A stretch of DNA of 64,000 bases, taken from positions 1-64,000 of IMG/VR virus record IMGVR_UViG_3300042304_001334; one strand, given 5' to 3'. How positions within the stretch are numbered: the first letter of the stretch is position 1; each line of letters starts with the position of its first letter. The translations under genes and the position numbers were made by a program. The DNA is from a virus. Positions 42,758 to 51,603 of this stretch are shown here, in pieces. The notes beneath the pieces were generated by a model. The model was given only the letters and a program-made list of their open reading frames with translations, was not told where the DNA came from and searched no databases.

Positions 42758-45700
42758 TTATGATACCCTTGCAAGCGCCTTTGACACCAACGTTCCATCC
42801 ATGTGTACAGCAACTGCACCACCCGTCAGTAGGTTTATTAGCTCATCAAGCTTTGATATCATCGCATCAGAATTATTATTAACATTAACTACAGGTGTTG
42901 CACCACCGGCTGCGCCGCCAAGTGAGGATATTGCATCTGTTAATTTATCTATACTCATCTTGAGTTCATCCATATTTACGATTTCAACCATATGATTGAT
43001 CTTACTTTCTACTATTGATTTTGCTTCAATAGCAGCCTTTGATGCGTCTTTTCCTCCAAAAAATCTACCAATTAATGGAATGCTACTTACAAATTCCATA
43101 ACTTTTTTGAATGCTGAAGAAAGCGTGTTGAAAATTGTTCCACCCATTGATTTTATTGCATCCACAATCATACGCGCTATGCCAACGTTTTTTCCAAATA
43201 TTCCAGACACAAAATTCATAACTTTTTTGAACGGACTTGATAGCGCATCAAATATCATTGAACCAACAGATGTAAGTCCGTCAACTAGCATAAGTCCAAT
43301 TCCGGATGGGGATTCTCCAGCAAGTTGGGAATCGCTTTTAAACCAACCAAGAAATTTTTTGAATGGCCATTTAAGCACATCAAACACTATGTTTTTAATA
43401 CTGCTAAGTCCATCAACAATCTTATCGGTGAATCCGTCGCCAAATAACTTTCTTGAAATCCATTCCCCAATATCCACAAACACCGAAAGAAATACATCAT
43501 ACAATACCGCCGGAATTGCCACCAGTGCCTTTAGTATTTTTTCACCGGGATTTAAACTGTCGTCGTTCCATAGGTCAATAAATTTGCTGCCAAGTTTATA
43601 TATTGCTTCCAAACCACTGATGACCCAGCCTATAAATGGTACTTTTTTTATTCCAATAGAGAAAATTTTTAAAAATTTTGTTCCAAATTTTCCAAGGAAT
43701 GTGAATAATCTTGCAAAAACTCCACCACCACTGGCAATTCCACCAAAAAATCGAGACACCGCTGTGCCCATATTCTTAAATATAGAAATTATGGTTCCAC
43801 CAAATTCCATGATTTTTGGTCCCAGAATTGATCCAAAAAGATTTTTAATTGATGTAAAAAATATAGAAAATGCATCACCGATGGGTTTTAGTATGGTTTT
43901 TAATGCGGAAACCCTTCCTCCGACATAACCAAAAAACGCAGAAACGCTTCTGCCAATACCAGAGAACATACCAGCACCAGAAAACGCACTGGACAATGCG
44001 GTTTTTAATGCGGAAACCCTTCCTCCGACATAACCAAAAAACGCAGAAACGCTTCTGCCAATACCAGTACCAGAAAACACATTGGAGACTGCAGTTCCAA
44101 TATTTTTGAATGCTGTCCAAATTTGACCAACTCTCAAACTCATGAGTCTAAAATATGCGTTAGTGCGTCCAAGTGTTCCTGTAAAAAAACTCCACCAAAG
44201 ATATATTTTTGCTATTCCGCCCGCTAATTCTCCTAGTTTTTCCATCCATTTGGCGGCGCTTTCTGTGAATTTTGCCACCCCAGCCATCGCCTTTTCCATT
44301 GACATGGCGCTATTGTTTCCGGATCTCAAGGAGCTTCCAATGATATCAAATGGTTTCAACATTCCTTTCACAAATGAAGAAATTAATTTTATTGGTATTA
44401 TAAGCAGTCTAACCGCCGTTATTATAATAGGCATTATAATATTTGCAATTGGAAGCAATGCGTCTGATATATCGGTCCAAATTTGTTTGAAAGAATTTGT
44501 AAGTTTGTTTAATTCGGTCTGACGCATCTGTCTCTTTACAAGTTCTTCTCCTTGCTTTACAAGATCATTTGTTCCAGCCTTTTCATCCTCTCTTAGTTTT
44601 TTCTGCATCGCCATATATTCTTTAAACATTTCTGGGCGTTCTTTTTCTAATGCAGCTAATATTTTTGTCTGATTTTGCTGTTGAATAATTTCGTCAACTG
44701 TCATATGAGCCGCCTTTGCAACTTCTTCTTGTTGTAGAATATCCAACTTATTAAAATCTCCAAGTTTTGAAATTTCTTTCAATGCAAGTTGTCTTGATTT
44801 TACAATGTCTTTTTCAAATGCAGCTCTTCTGGCAGCTTGGAAGTTTAGAGACTTTCCAACCATGGCTGATGCTGTTAATTCAGATGTTATTGAATCTTGA
44901 AAATTTAAAAATCCCCTAGATGACTTTGATAAAGAATTGATGGTTGTTCCAAGTCTTCTGGCTTCAACCGCAGCTCTCATCAAAGCTAAAGGACTTTTTG
45001 ATAAGAATTTTAAAGAGTCTTCGGATGCTTCTGCAATATCCTTCATTACCATAGCAGGAGCAACTCCTCCCATTTCAGCAAGTCGTGCAGCTGCGCCCAT
45101 CATTTGAGTGGCAGTAATTCCAGACGATTTTGATATTGAAGTAAAAATGCTTCTTATCTTGGCAGAATCTTCAACCGATATTCCTAAATTTGCTGCCATT
45201 TGAGCAGTATCTTTTACCATATCTTTGGTTACTATACCAATTACTTGAAATTGATTGGTTAATGCAGATGCTGCTCCATATGCTTCATCCAATCCAACTC
45301 CAATCTGAGCCATTTCAGCATTTACTTCTCTTGCAGAATTATTCAACTCTCTTGTTTGAGAAACTAAAAATCCGGTTTTAATTCTAAATTCTCCGGCTGC
45401 TTTATCCAATTCTTTCCAGCGTTCTAATGAAGCTTGCAATAATGCCAGCCATGCAGTCAATCCACCTTTGGCAACATCCATTACCAATGATTTTATTTTT
45501 CCAAATTCTTTTGATTCTTCAGTGAGTGGTTTTATTAATGCTTCATGAAGTTTGCCCACTTTTTCTGCAAGTTCTTTTCTGTCTGTTTCTGTTCTATATA
45601 TCTTTTCACCAAGGATTAAATTTGCTTTAAGTTTGGTTTCTTGTCGTTGCAATGCAACTAAAATATTATCGCGCATCTCACTTTGAAGCTTTGTATTTTG

Positions 45701-46147
45701 TGTTATCTGTCTTTCTAGTTCAAGAGATTTATCTACCAACATCATAAGCCTCGTTCTCGCACCCTCTTTTTCAACACCTTCACTTTTGTCATCACTTAAA
45801 ATATTTCTCTGTGCCTGTATTCTATCGTTTGTGAGTGTTTTTTCTTGGTCTAAAAATTTAAGCTTTTCTTTAATTTTTTCGGTTTCTCTGCCCAACAGGT
45901 TTGATTGTCGTTTTTTGTTCTCACTGATTTGTTTTTCAATACTTTCATTAAATTGTTTGCTACGCTGCATTCCAGATTCTGCCGATTGCAATGCTTTTGT
46001 TGCATCAAGCCAAACATTTGTTTGTTTTGCCGATTTCTGTATTTCTTCTGTTATACCTCTAAAAGTACGCGAAATATCCTCGGCAGATTCTTTAATCGCT
46101 TCGAGTTTATCGTATGTTTCGTCAGTTATGGTGGGTTCATCAGCCAT
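42758..46147 (-). CDS. Tail tape measure protein
   Basis: An 1129-residue protein: a long N-terminal coiled coil (residues ~1-210, rich in Lys/Glu/Gln), a helical mid region (SAREVNAEMAQIGVGLDEAY, MMGAAARLAEMGGVAPAMVM), several hydrophobic membrane-like segments between ~560 and 950 (IANIIMPIIITAVRLLIIPI), and a Ser/Ala/Gly-rich end. This is the classic layout of tape measures, which set tail length and help DNA entry. Around residues 690-750 an internal 35-residue unit (GIGRSVSAFFGYVGGRVSAL) is duplicated. At about 1.5 angstrom per residue the tail would be near 170 nm. Confidence 0.9.
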   Translation of the reverse strand: MADEPTITDETYDKLEAIKESAEDISRTFRGITEEIQKSAKQTNVWLDATKALQSAESGMQRSKQFNESIEKQISENKKRQSNLLGRETEKIKEKLKFLDQEKTLTNDRIQAQRNILSDDKSEGVEKEGARTRLMMLVDKSLELERQITQNTKLQSEMRDNILVALQRQETKLKANLILGEKIYRTETDRKELAEKVGKLHEALIKPLTEESKEFGKIKSLVMDVAKGGLTAWLALLQASLERWKELDKAAGEFRIKTGFLVSQTRELNNSAREVNAEMAQIGVGLDEAYGAASALTNQFQVIGIVTKDMVKDTAQMAANLGISVEDSAKIRSIFTSISKSSGITATQMMGAAARLAEMGGVAPAMVMKDIAEASEDSLKFLSKSPLALMRAAVEARRLGTTINSLSKSSRGFLNFQDSITSELTASAMVGKSLNFQAARRAAFEKDIVKSRQLALKEISKLGDFNKLDILQQEEVAKAAHMTVDEIIQQQNQTKILAALEKERPEMFKEYMAMQKKLREDEKAGTNDLVKQGEELVKRQMRQTELNKLTNSFKQIWTDISDALLPIANIIMPIIITAVRLLIIPIKLISSFVKGMLKPFDIIGSSLRSGNNSAMSMEKAMAGVAKFTESAAKWMEKLGELAGGIAKIYLWWSFFTGTLGRTNAYFRLMSLRVGQIWTAFKNIGTAVSNVFSGTGIGRSVSAFFGYVGGRVSALKTALSSAFSGAGMFSGIGRSVSAFFGYVGGRVSALKTILKPIGDAFSIFFTSIKNLFGSILGPKIMEFGGTIISIFKNMGTAVSRFFGGIASGGGVFARLFTFLGKFGTKFLKIFSIGIKKVPFIGWVISGLEAIYKLGSKFIDLWNDDSLNPGEKILKALVAIPAVLYDVFLSVFVDIGEWISRKLFGDGFTDKIVDGLSSIKNIVFDVLKWPFKKFLGWFKSDSQLAGESPSGIGLMLVDGLTSVGSMIFDALSSPFKKVMNFVSGIFGKNVGIARMIVDAIKSMGGTIFNTLSSAFKKVMEFVSSIPLIGRFFGGKDASKAAIEAKSIVESKINHMVEIVNMDELKMSIDKLTDAISSLGGAAGGATPVVNVNNNSDAMISKLDELINLLTGGAVAVHMDGTLVSKALARVS
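43895..44067. repeat. 68-bp direct repeat inside the tape measure gene
   Basis: The 68 bases at 43895-43962 recur unchanged at 44000-44067, period 105 bp (35 codons, frame kept). Both copies encode the same SVSAFFGYVGGRV segment. An exact copy means a recent in-frame duplication that lengthened the protein. Confidence 0.9.
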
Positions 46148-46203
46148 GTTATATGATATTTATTATATCTTATATAAGTATATAATAACCGACATTTTTA
46201 CCA

Positions 46204-46440
46204 TTATCGTATAGCTGGACGATGTATTTTTCCAGTAGAATTTTGTCCATTCTCAGAAGACTTGTGCTGATCAGCCTCGTTCTTTTTGGTGTCTGCCAGC
46301 TTTTTTATATAAAATCTTCGCAAATATACAGGCAGAGTATATGCCTCAGAATGACTGAATGCGCCGTTACTATAATAACAGAGGTTAAATACCTCTTCGT
46401 GCAGAGCTATTTTATACTCCAGAGGAAGGCCAAAAGAAGT
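46204..46440 (-). CDS. Frameshift-dependent tail assembly protein extension (gp51-like)
   Basis: An open frame of 78 codons, not starting with any normal start codon, in the +1 frame relative to the end of the gp26-like gene. It reads SFGLPLEYKIALHEEVFNLC, then YYSNGAFSHSEAYTLPVYLR, RFYIKKLADTKKNE, clearly protein-like and similar to the small conserved baseplate/assembly proteins next to gp26 in T4-like phages (E-x-x-F-x-L-x-Y-Y-x-N-G, Y-x-[ML]-P-x-[YW]-L-R-x-F-Y). A +1 slip at TTC TTT TGG (46438-46430; Phe tRNA re-pairing on UUU) would join it to the gp26-like protein. Alternatives: start at AUA (46410, behind GGAG) or CTG, or a sequencing indel. Confidence 0.65.
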   Translation of the reverse strand, partial: TSFGLPLEYKIALHEEVFNLCYYSNGAFSHSEAYTLPVYLRRFYIKKLADTKKNEADQHKSSENGQNSTGKIHRPAIR

Positions 46441-47263
46441 CTACACCCAATGGCAATGCCATCCGCTCGTTGTGTCCGCACGCGGTACATGTAAAATCAA
46501 ATGTCATGTCCATGTCTGGAGTATTTTGTCTTATATATTTACGAAAAGATATGCTGTCTTTGGCAAGCATATTATCCACAAACTTTTTAATCAATCCTCT
46601 ATCATTGTTTCCATCAATTGCTATAATGGTGTATTTTAAACGCGTGGTCATTTCTGGTGCGTTTGTTTTTGATAGTTTCGCCAAACCTTTCAATTCAGCA
46701 TCAATATCATTTTCATCTTTGTGAGTAAGAAGTCTGTATGTAAGATTCTTTTTAGATATTGGCAGTTCAAAATTAAATGCATTTTCACCTTTTGTATGTT
46801 TGGTAAAATCAAATTCTTTGAACTTTACATCTCCAAGATTAATTTCTACTTCATTTTCTTCTCCGCATTTTGGACATGTAATTTTTGCAGAATATTTATC
46901 TCCATACGCCAATCTACGTGCTGCAACTAATATAGCATTTTTGTCACCAACCACAATATCATCAAGTTTAACATTTGGAGTAACAATGATTGCTTTCAAC
47001 AATTCATCAAGTACAACTCCCTTTTTAATAAGATTTTGGTTGGTAAGAATATCTTCTTCTCTTGCGGTCATGTGTTTCAATTGAATGCGACCTGATGACA
47101 ATGGAGAAGATAATGGATAAAAATAGCCTTCTGATGGAATGTCTATATATTCAACTGGAAAATCCAACTTTGTTTCGGCTGGCGTGACTGCCTGTTGGTT
47201 TTGTGTATGCACTGATGTTGAAACAGGTGCTGCTTGTCTTGATACTGGTATTGTATTATCCAT
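46412..47263 (-). CDS. T4 gp26-like baseplate/tail assembly protein with zinc ribbon
   Basis: A 283-residue protein with a disordered Pro/Gln N-terminus, then VEYIDIPSEGYFYPLSSPLS, GRIQLKHMTAREEDILTNQN, the hallmark of the T4 baseplate protein family (PF12322-like). Cys pairs CPKCGEENE (near 133) and CTACGHNE (near 264) would form a zinc ribbon. It ends MALPLGVDFFWPSSGV. Its position just before the tape measure, with an overlapping +1 frame, is that of the frameshifting tail assembly chaperones of other phages. Confidence 0.82.
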   Translation of the reverse strand: MDNTIPVSRQAAPVSTSVHTQNQQAVTPAETKLDFPVEYIDIPSEGYFYPLSSPLSSGRIQLKHMTAREEDILTNQNLIKKGVVLDELLKAIIVTPNVKLDDIVVGDKNAILVAARRLAYGDKYSAKITCPKCGEENEVEINLGDVKFKEFDFTKHTKGENAFNFELPISKKNLTYRLLTHKDENDIDAELKGLAKLSKTNAPEMTTRLKYTIIAIDGNNDRGLIKKFVDNMLAKDSISFRKYIRQNTPDMDMTFDFTCTACGHNERMALPLGVDFFWPSSGV

Positions 47264-47337
47264 ATTTATATAACGGTTGTTTGTTATATATATGAACTAC
47301 AAAAAGTTTTGTGTATATATAAAAACTAAGATATTAT

Positions 47338-48324
47338 TTATATCTTTTTCTTTGAGTCTGATTCAACTGCTTTCTTTTTGTTTGCAGTAATCAATTGAAT
47401 AACACCCATCAATAATATAGAACCAGCCGCTATTGCTCCTATAATCCACATAGGAACAGTGGTTGCCATATATGCAAGACCCAGAAATGTGATGCCAGAA
47501 AAAATCATATTGAAGCTTTTGAACAACACACCAAGAATCACAAACAATATTCCAATACCACCCAACAATCTAACCAACCATACCATAAGTTCTTGTTGTT
47601 GTGCTTCTTTTAATAAACGAACTTGATCAACTGCGTCAGCACGAATGCGATCAACTTCTATTTTCTTTTCGGCTTCTATTTTTTCAATTGCAATACGATT
47701 AGCTTCTTTTAGTTGCGACTTTTCTTTTTCTTTTTGAACAATTATTGCTTCAGCATCATCCAATTGAGCTTTTTGATTCACAGCCAATTCAATTGTTGCT
47801 TTGTATTTTATATACAATCCATCTATACTTTTTTGAAGAGATTCTTTAATAATTTTTTCTTCAGCAACTTCTTTTTGAATTTCTGATTTTTTAGCGTCAG
47901 TTAGAACATCTGTACGCATCATTATTTCTTTTGAACGTAGATGTGCAATGGTGGTATTAATGTCTACTTTTTTCTTTTCTTGAGTTACATGATATACACC
48001 ATAGTTTATTTCTGATATCTTAGCGAAATTCTCAAGGTCTTTTTCGCGAAGATCATTATATGCCTTTTGTGTTTCTGCCTTTAACTTGGCATATTCAGCC
48101 TCCATATTTTTTTTGTCATCTGCTGCTTTTTTTTCCGCTATTTCTGCCCTTTCCATTGCTTCTTTTGCTGACTGCGCTGCAACAACTGCCGCCACATTTA
48201 CTTCTGGTTCTTTTGCTATTTGTTCGGATTTTTCCGGTTTCTTTCCAAAACTAGGCATCTTTGGTATACTTGGACATCCTGTCAATAGAAACAGAGCCAG
48301 AAATGATATGACTAGTTTTTTCAT
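47338..48324 (-). CDS. Phage lipoprotein with coiled coil and membrane C-terminus
   Basis: A 328-residue protein. The start at 48324 is chosen because MKKLVISFLALFLLTGCPS is a perfect lipoprotein signal with lipobox LTGC; the longer upstream frame overlaps the preceding gene. Residues ~55-225 are a long Ala/Lys/Glu coiled coil (AMERAEIAEKKAADDKKNME), followed by three hydrophobic spans (VWLVRLLGGIGILFVILGVL, MIFSGITFLGLAYMATTVPM, WIIGAIAAGSILLMGVIQLI) and a Lys-rich tail. It could act in lysis (spanin-like), superinfection exclusion or export. No specific family recognised. Confidence 0.75.
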   Translation of the reverse strand: MKKLVISFLALFLLTGCPSIPKMPSFGKKPEKSEQIAKEPEVNVAAVVAAQSAKEAMERAEIAEKKAADDKKNMEAEYAKLKAETQKAYNDLREKDLENFAKISEINYGVYHVTQEKKKVDINTTIAHLRSKEIMMRTDVLTDAKKSEIQKEVAEEKIIKESLQKSIDGLYIKYKATIELAVNQKAQLDDAEAIIVQKEKEKSQLKEANRIAIEKIEAEKKIEVDRIRADAVDQVRLLKEAQQQELMVWLVRLLGGIGILFVILGVLFKSFNMIFSGITFLGLAYMATTVPMWIIGAIAAGSILLMGVIQLITANKKKAVESDSKKKI

Positions 48325-48328
48325 GATA

Positions 48329-49396
48329 TTATTTGATTGCTTGTTTTGCTCGTTTTGCTGCTTGTAGTTTCTTAATAATAAAGGCACGCTGTGCAGCTTT
48401 TCTTTTTTCTTCTGAAGATGACATAGCAGCAAGATCGCTTTCTGGAGCGTCGTCTAGTTGATTGTCTGTGTCAGCAGAAAGTTCTTTTCTCAATTCATCT
48501 GCGGTTTTCTTGACAAACGCTGGATCTAGATTGAGAGATACTTCTTCTTCGCTTGCACTTGAAGACAATTGTTGCATGATATCGCTGTCTGTTGTGTTGG
48601 GAGCAGCGGTCAAAATATTTTCAATTGCACCACGAGTTGCTGTATCAAAGTCAGATCCACCGACACTTGAAACTGGTGCAACTTTCTTTGGACGACCCAT
48701 ACCAGCAATTCCTTTTGGAATATATGGTCCTTTTGGAGCTTCGGTTGGTGTGCCATCTGGAATGGTCTTGTGACCTTTGACTGCCCAGCCGGTTGGAGAA
48801 CTTGAATCTTGCACTTTAAACTTGCTGCCCACAGCACCTTTAACACGAATTTCTTCAATGTCCGATTCTGCAATAGCTTCGCGAATCATTCCCAAGATGT
48901 CTTCTTTGAGACTGCCCATATTTTTTGATGTGGATGGTTTTTTGAATCCAGATAATCTTTTGGTTTCGTCAATACGTTTTTGCTTTGCTGCAACAACTTC
49001 TTGAATAATTACTTTTAGTAGTGCTTTTAGTTCAGATTTTTTCATGGTAGTTTTGTTTTCTTGTAAATTATTTTCGCTGATTTTTGTATTTGGCATATCA
49101 GATTCAATCCACTTCTTTACTTTTTCAATCATATCTGAAGATTTCCAGTTAATTTCATATGGACTTATGTTCACGTCATGTTCTTTACCGTCCGGTCCTT
49201 TGACATAATGAAACAACTTGATATTGTCTTCTTCACGATCTTCATCTGCCCAAAATTTATATGGTCCTTTGCTAGTTTGAATCATAACAGAATTGTCAAA
49301 CAACTCATTCAAATCAGTAGCATGTGTGTCTTGTGGCAATGGATGTTGATCTTGTAGCATTTCTTTGATCAAATCCTTTAGTTCAGATTTTTTCAT
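48329..49396 (-). CDS. Putative internal head protein with repeated targeting motif
   Basis: A 355-residue, mostly helical and charged protein. It begins KKSELKDLIKEMLQDQ, and the same motif occurs again near residue 119 (MKKSELKALLKVIIQEV), with a third related helix near 165 (SLKEDILGMIREAIAESD). This suggests a fusion of two formerly separate proteins or internal processing sites (I-K-E, I-Q-E, I-R-E) for a gp21-like protease. The middle has a KFKVQDSSSPTGWAVKGH segment; the C-terminus is Ala/Lys-rich. Likely prohead core or injected protein; inference. Confidence 0.6.
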   Translation of the reverse strand: MKKSELKDLIKEMLQDQHPLPQDTHATDLNELFDNSVMIQTSKGPYKFWADEDREEDNIKLFHYVKGPDGKEHDVNISPYEINWKSSDMIEKVKKWIESDMPNTKISENNLQENKTTMKKSELKALLKVIIQEVVAAKQKRIDETKRLSGFKKPSTSKNMGSLKEDILGMIREAIAESDIEEIRVKGAVGSKFKVQDSSSPTGWAVKGHKTIPDGTPTEAPKGPYIPKGIAGMGRPKKVAPVSSVGGSDFDTATRGAIENILTAAPNTTDSDIMQQLSSSASEEEVSLNLDPAFVKKTADELRKELSADTDNQLDDAPESDLAAMSSSEEKRKAAQRAFIIKKLQAAKRAKQAIK

Positions 49397-49399
49397 AAT

Positions 49400-49903
49400 T
49401 TATTGTTTATCTTTTATAGCATTTATTCTGTCAATGACTTGACCTTGCTTCTTTGACAAACTTGCTTTTTTACGTTCAAGTCCTTCTATTTTTCTTTGAA
49501 CTGGTGCATGCAGTTTGACTATATCAGCGTCAATTTTGCGAATATCATTCGTGATTTTATCCAAAGCAGCTTGATATATTGCCAATGATTTTTTGTCTGA
49601 ATCAGTCATACCAGATTCTGGAGCAGATACTCCAACCTCGGCTGCACCAACTTCACCAATTTCCTGAATAGTTTCATTTTGTTCAACTGAATCTGTATTT
49701 ACACTAAAATACAAAACGCCGTTGTTTTCATAAATTTCTACAATTTCCAAATTGTGTGAACCGGCGTGAGTCATTATCTTCACATCTTTTATAGAATTTT
49801 CACCAACAATTTTATTCACAGCATCAGCGTTCTGACCAATATTTTCATTCAGTTTACGCTGAACAATTTCTTTGATAAGATTTCTTAGTTCAAATTTTTT
49901 CAT
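49400..49903 (-). CDS. Putative internal head protein with coiled coil
   Basis: A 167-residue protein starting KKFELRNLIKEIVQRKLNEN, the shared targeting-like segment with I-K-E. A small beta-rich domain (SIKDVKIMTHAGSHNLEIVE, VLYFSVNTDS) follows; the last 60 residues form a coiled coil (QAALDKITNDIRKIDADIVK). It lies 3 nt from its downstream neighbour and overlaps its upstream neighbour by 4 nt, all three with the same N-terminal type. Confidence 0.6.
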   Translation of the reverse strand: MKKFELRNLIKEIVQRKLNENIGQNADAVNKIVGENSIKDVKIMTHAGSHNLEIVEIYENNGVLYFSVNTDSVEQNETIQEIGEVGAAEVGVSAPESGMTDSDKKSLAIYQAALDKITNDIRKIDADIVKLHAPVQRKIEGLERKKASLSKKQGQVIDRINAIKDKQ

Positions 49904-50265
49904 TTGCCGTGCATTTTTAATATTTCAGCAGCAGCGGCTTTTGCTTTTTTAGCCAATTCAACTTCACGCTTTTCTTCTGGATTATTCATGTCTGTTTCAT
50001 CATGTTCTTCATTCATTCCTTTAGCTTCCCAAGCAGCCCACATTTCACAAACACGCTGATTACCTTCATTTTTAGAATTATGCATCTTCCACATTGTTGC
50101 ATAAGCTTTTTGTGGAACATCTTTGTATCTACTCAACAATTTCTTTTTAAGAGCAGCTGGAAAATTTGGTGGAGTTCCTTCTTGTAGATTGGTTTCAGCC
50201 ACTCCCAATCCAATTGCTTCTTTTACTATTTGTCTTACCAGTTGTTTTAGTTGATCTTTATTCAT
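49900..50265 (-). CDS. Small conserved phage protein with targeting-like N-terminus
   Basis: A 121-residue protein: NKDQLKQLVRQIVKEAIGLG at the start, then PNFPAALKKKLLSRYKDVPQ, KAYATMWKMHNSKNEG and VCEMWAAWEAKGM. The YATMWKxHN...EMWxAWE module is common in T4-like phage proteins of unknown function. The C-terminal third is a Lys/Ala helix. It is the first gene of a three-gene operon with its own promoter. Confidence 0.65.
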   Translation of the reverse strand: MNKDQLKQLVRQIVKEAIGLGVAETNLQEGTPPNFPAALKKKLLSRYKDVPQKAYATMWKMHNSKNEGNQRVCEMWAAWEAKGMNEEHDETDMNNPEEKREVELAKKAKAAAAEILKMHGK

Positions 50266-50383
50266 AGATTTTCTATTCTTATTTTTAAGTATATATAAAT
50301 ATCAATAAGTTTATAAAAAAAGTGTATTTAAGTTACACAGTGTTTGCATTTATTGTGTGATTTGTGTGGCTTGGAATCAAGAT

Positions 50384-50411
50384 TGTATAGTCAGATATGA
50401 ACAGATGTCAA
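50384..50411 (-). promoter_or_regulatory. Sigma-70-like promoter of the 50265-48329 operon
   Basis: Minus strand: -35 TTGACA (50411-50406), 16 nt, -10 TATACA (50389-50384). A leader of about 110 nt follows, including an AT-rich part. The 249-nt gap 50266-50514 otherwise holds only the terminator at 50458. Confidence 0.55.
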
Positions 50412-50457
50412 GATCAAAATGCTCAACTACATGTTATTATAACAATATATAAAAAAG

Positions 50458-50483
50458 AAAACCACCGATTATTCGGTGGTTTT
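50458..50483 (-). terminator. Intrinsic terminator after the tail tube gene
   Basis: Stem AAAACCACCGA / TCGGTGGTTTT, 4-nt loop, followed on the minus strand by a T-rich run (TTTTCTTTTTT). Confidence 0.9.
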
Positions 50484-50514
50484 CAGGTGTAGAATTAAAC
50501 TTTGACTTATTATA

Positions 50515-51012
50515 TTAAAATTGCAGAATACAATAGTCCATGCTCAGTGTGACACTTATTGTCAACGCATCTCCTGCACTTGACCAATCCAGCGCAGTTG
50601 CATTGAAATCAACTTGTGAAGGAAACGCACCCTTGATGTCCCACTTTTCAACAATATCTCCAACAGGACCAAGAACTTGAATTTGTACGTCCTTCTTGTA
50701 CATGTCGGCATACCCGTTGCGACCAGTGACAGATTCATGTGCCAGACGCACCCATTCCATGCATGCTTGAGCAGCAGACGGAACGATTGGATCATACAAA
50801 GTGATATTAATGTCCTGCCATTCACTCTTGCCTTTCAACTTGCGCTTCAAATTGATATGATCCATTGTTATAACACCAACGTTGATATTGGGACGACCGG
50901 CTGCTTTTATAGTATACGCGGGTATACCGTCGATATTCATTATGAAACGATTGGCCACTTTTGGCTCAAATGCTGTAAAGAAAATTTGATTTTGGTCTAT
51001 TAGTTCTGCCAT
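50515..51012 (-). CDS. 19: Tail tube protein (T4 gp19-like)
   Basis: A 165-residue protein matching gp19-type tube subunits: ANRFIMNIDGIPAYTIKAAG, a loop with KLKGKSEWQDINITLYDPIV, ACMEWVRLAHESVTGRNGYA, and a final strand pair (GDALTISVTLSMDYCILQF). Length agrees with T4 gp19 (163). It forms the inner tail tube through which DNA passes. It stands alone between two terminators/leader regions, so is transcribed separately, as expected for an abundant protein. Confidence 0.93.
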   Translation of the reverse strand: MAELIDQNQIFFTAFEPKVANRFIMNIDGIPAYTIKAAGRPNINVGVITMDHINLKRKLKGKSEWQDINITLYDPIVPSAAQACMEWVRLAHESVTGRNGYADMYKKDVQIQVLGPVGDIVEKWDIKGAFPSQVDFNATALDWSSAGDALTISVTLSMDYCILQF

Positions 51013-51126
51013 AATATTGGGTGTTTAATTGTTTGTTCTTTGATTATAAATATACAATAAAATATAAAATAGTTTAATTATTATCAAAATTATTTAATCT
51101 TATAATAAGATAATGTTGGGAATTTT

Positions 51127-51603
51127 ATGAATGGTGTTGACATATTAATAAACGGTGTTCATTGTGCAATTATGACTATATTCAATATAGAAAGATCTTT
51201 TACAGAAAAAGCCAAGCGTCGTTGGAATAAAATCTTTATTGCTGTAGATGTGCATGATGTTATATTAGAAGCCAAATATAATCTAAATAATGATGGTGCG
51301 GATTATATGCCCAATGCAGTAAAAGTGTTGCAGCAATGGAGCAAGCGTGAAGATATATCTTTGATATTATGGACAAGTAGTCATGTCTTACCTGCCAGTA
51401 AAGTATTGGATAATCTTGAAAAACATAATGTATATTTCAAACATGTAAATTGCAATCCAGAATGTCCAAATGATGCATTGTGTGACTTTAGCAAAAAGTT
51501 TTATGCCAATGTAATTTTAGATGACAAGGCGGGATTTTCAGGAAACGACGATTGGTTTTTAATTGAAAAAGAATTGAAACGAATTGGAGAATGGAAAGAA
51601 TAA
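51127..51603 (+). CDS. HAD-like hydrolase/phosphatase
   Basis: A 158-residue plus-strand protein. FIAVDVHDVILE near residue 40 is the HAD motif I (D-x-H-D instead of D-x-D-G), ISLILWTSSH near 80 gives motif II (Thr/Ser), and FYANVILDDKAGF near 130 gives the acidic motif IV (DD). It would remove a phosphate from a small or nucleic acid substrate, as the phosphatase half of T4 PseT does; this could complement the kinase-only protein at 8936. A second ATG at 51172 is another possible start. TATAAATA, the T4 late promoter core, lies at 51045-51052 on this strand. Confidence 0.65.
   Translation: MNGVDILINGVHCAIMTIFNIERSFTEKAKRRWNKIFIAVDVHDVILEAKYNLNNDGADYMPNAVKVLQQWSKREDISLILWTSSHVLPASKVLDNLEKHNVYFKHVNCNPECPNDALCDFSKKFYANVILDDKAGFSGNDDWFLIEKELKRIGEWKE

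Noticed and set aside
42996-43928. Long plus-strand open frame (310 codons) opposite the tape measure gene
   Set aside because: It is antisense to a well-supported gene. The composition (Pro/Ser/Asn rich, low complexity) mirrors the Lys/Gly/Phe-rich coding strand, and no domain is visible.
46222-46494. Plus-strand 90-codon frame before the tape measure
   Set aside because: The minus strand of the same stretch encodes the conserved frameshifted extension of the gp26-like protein, which explains its openness.
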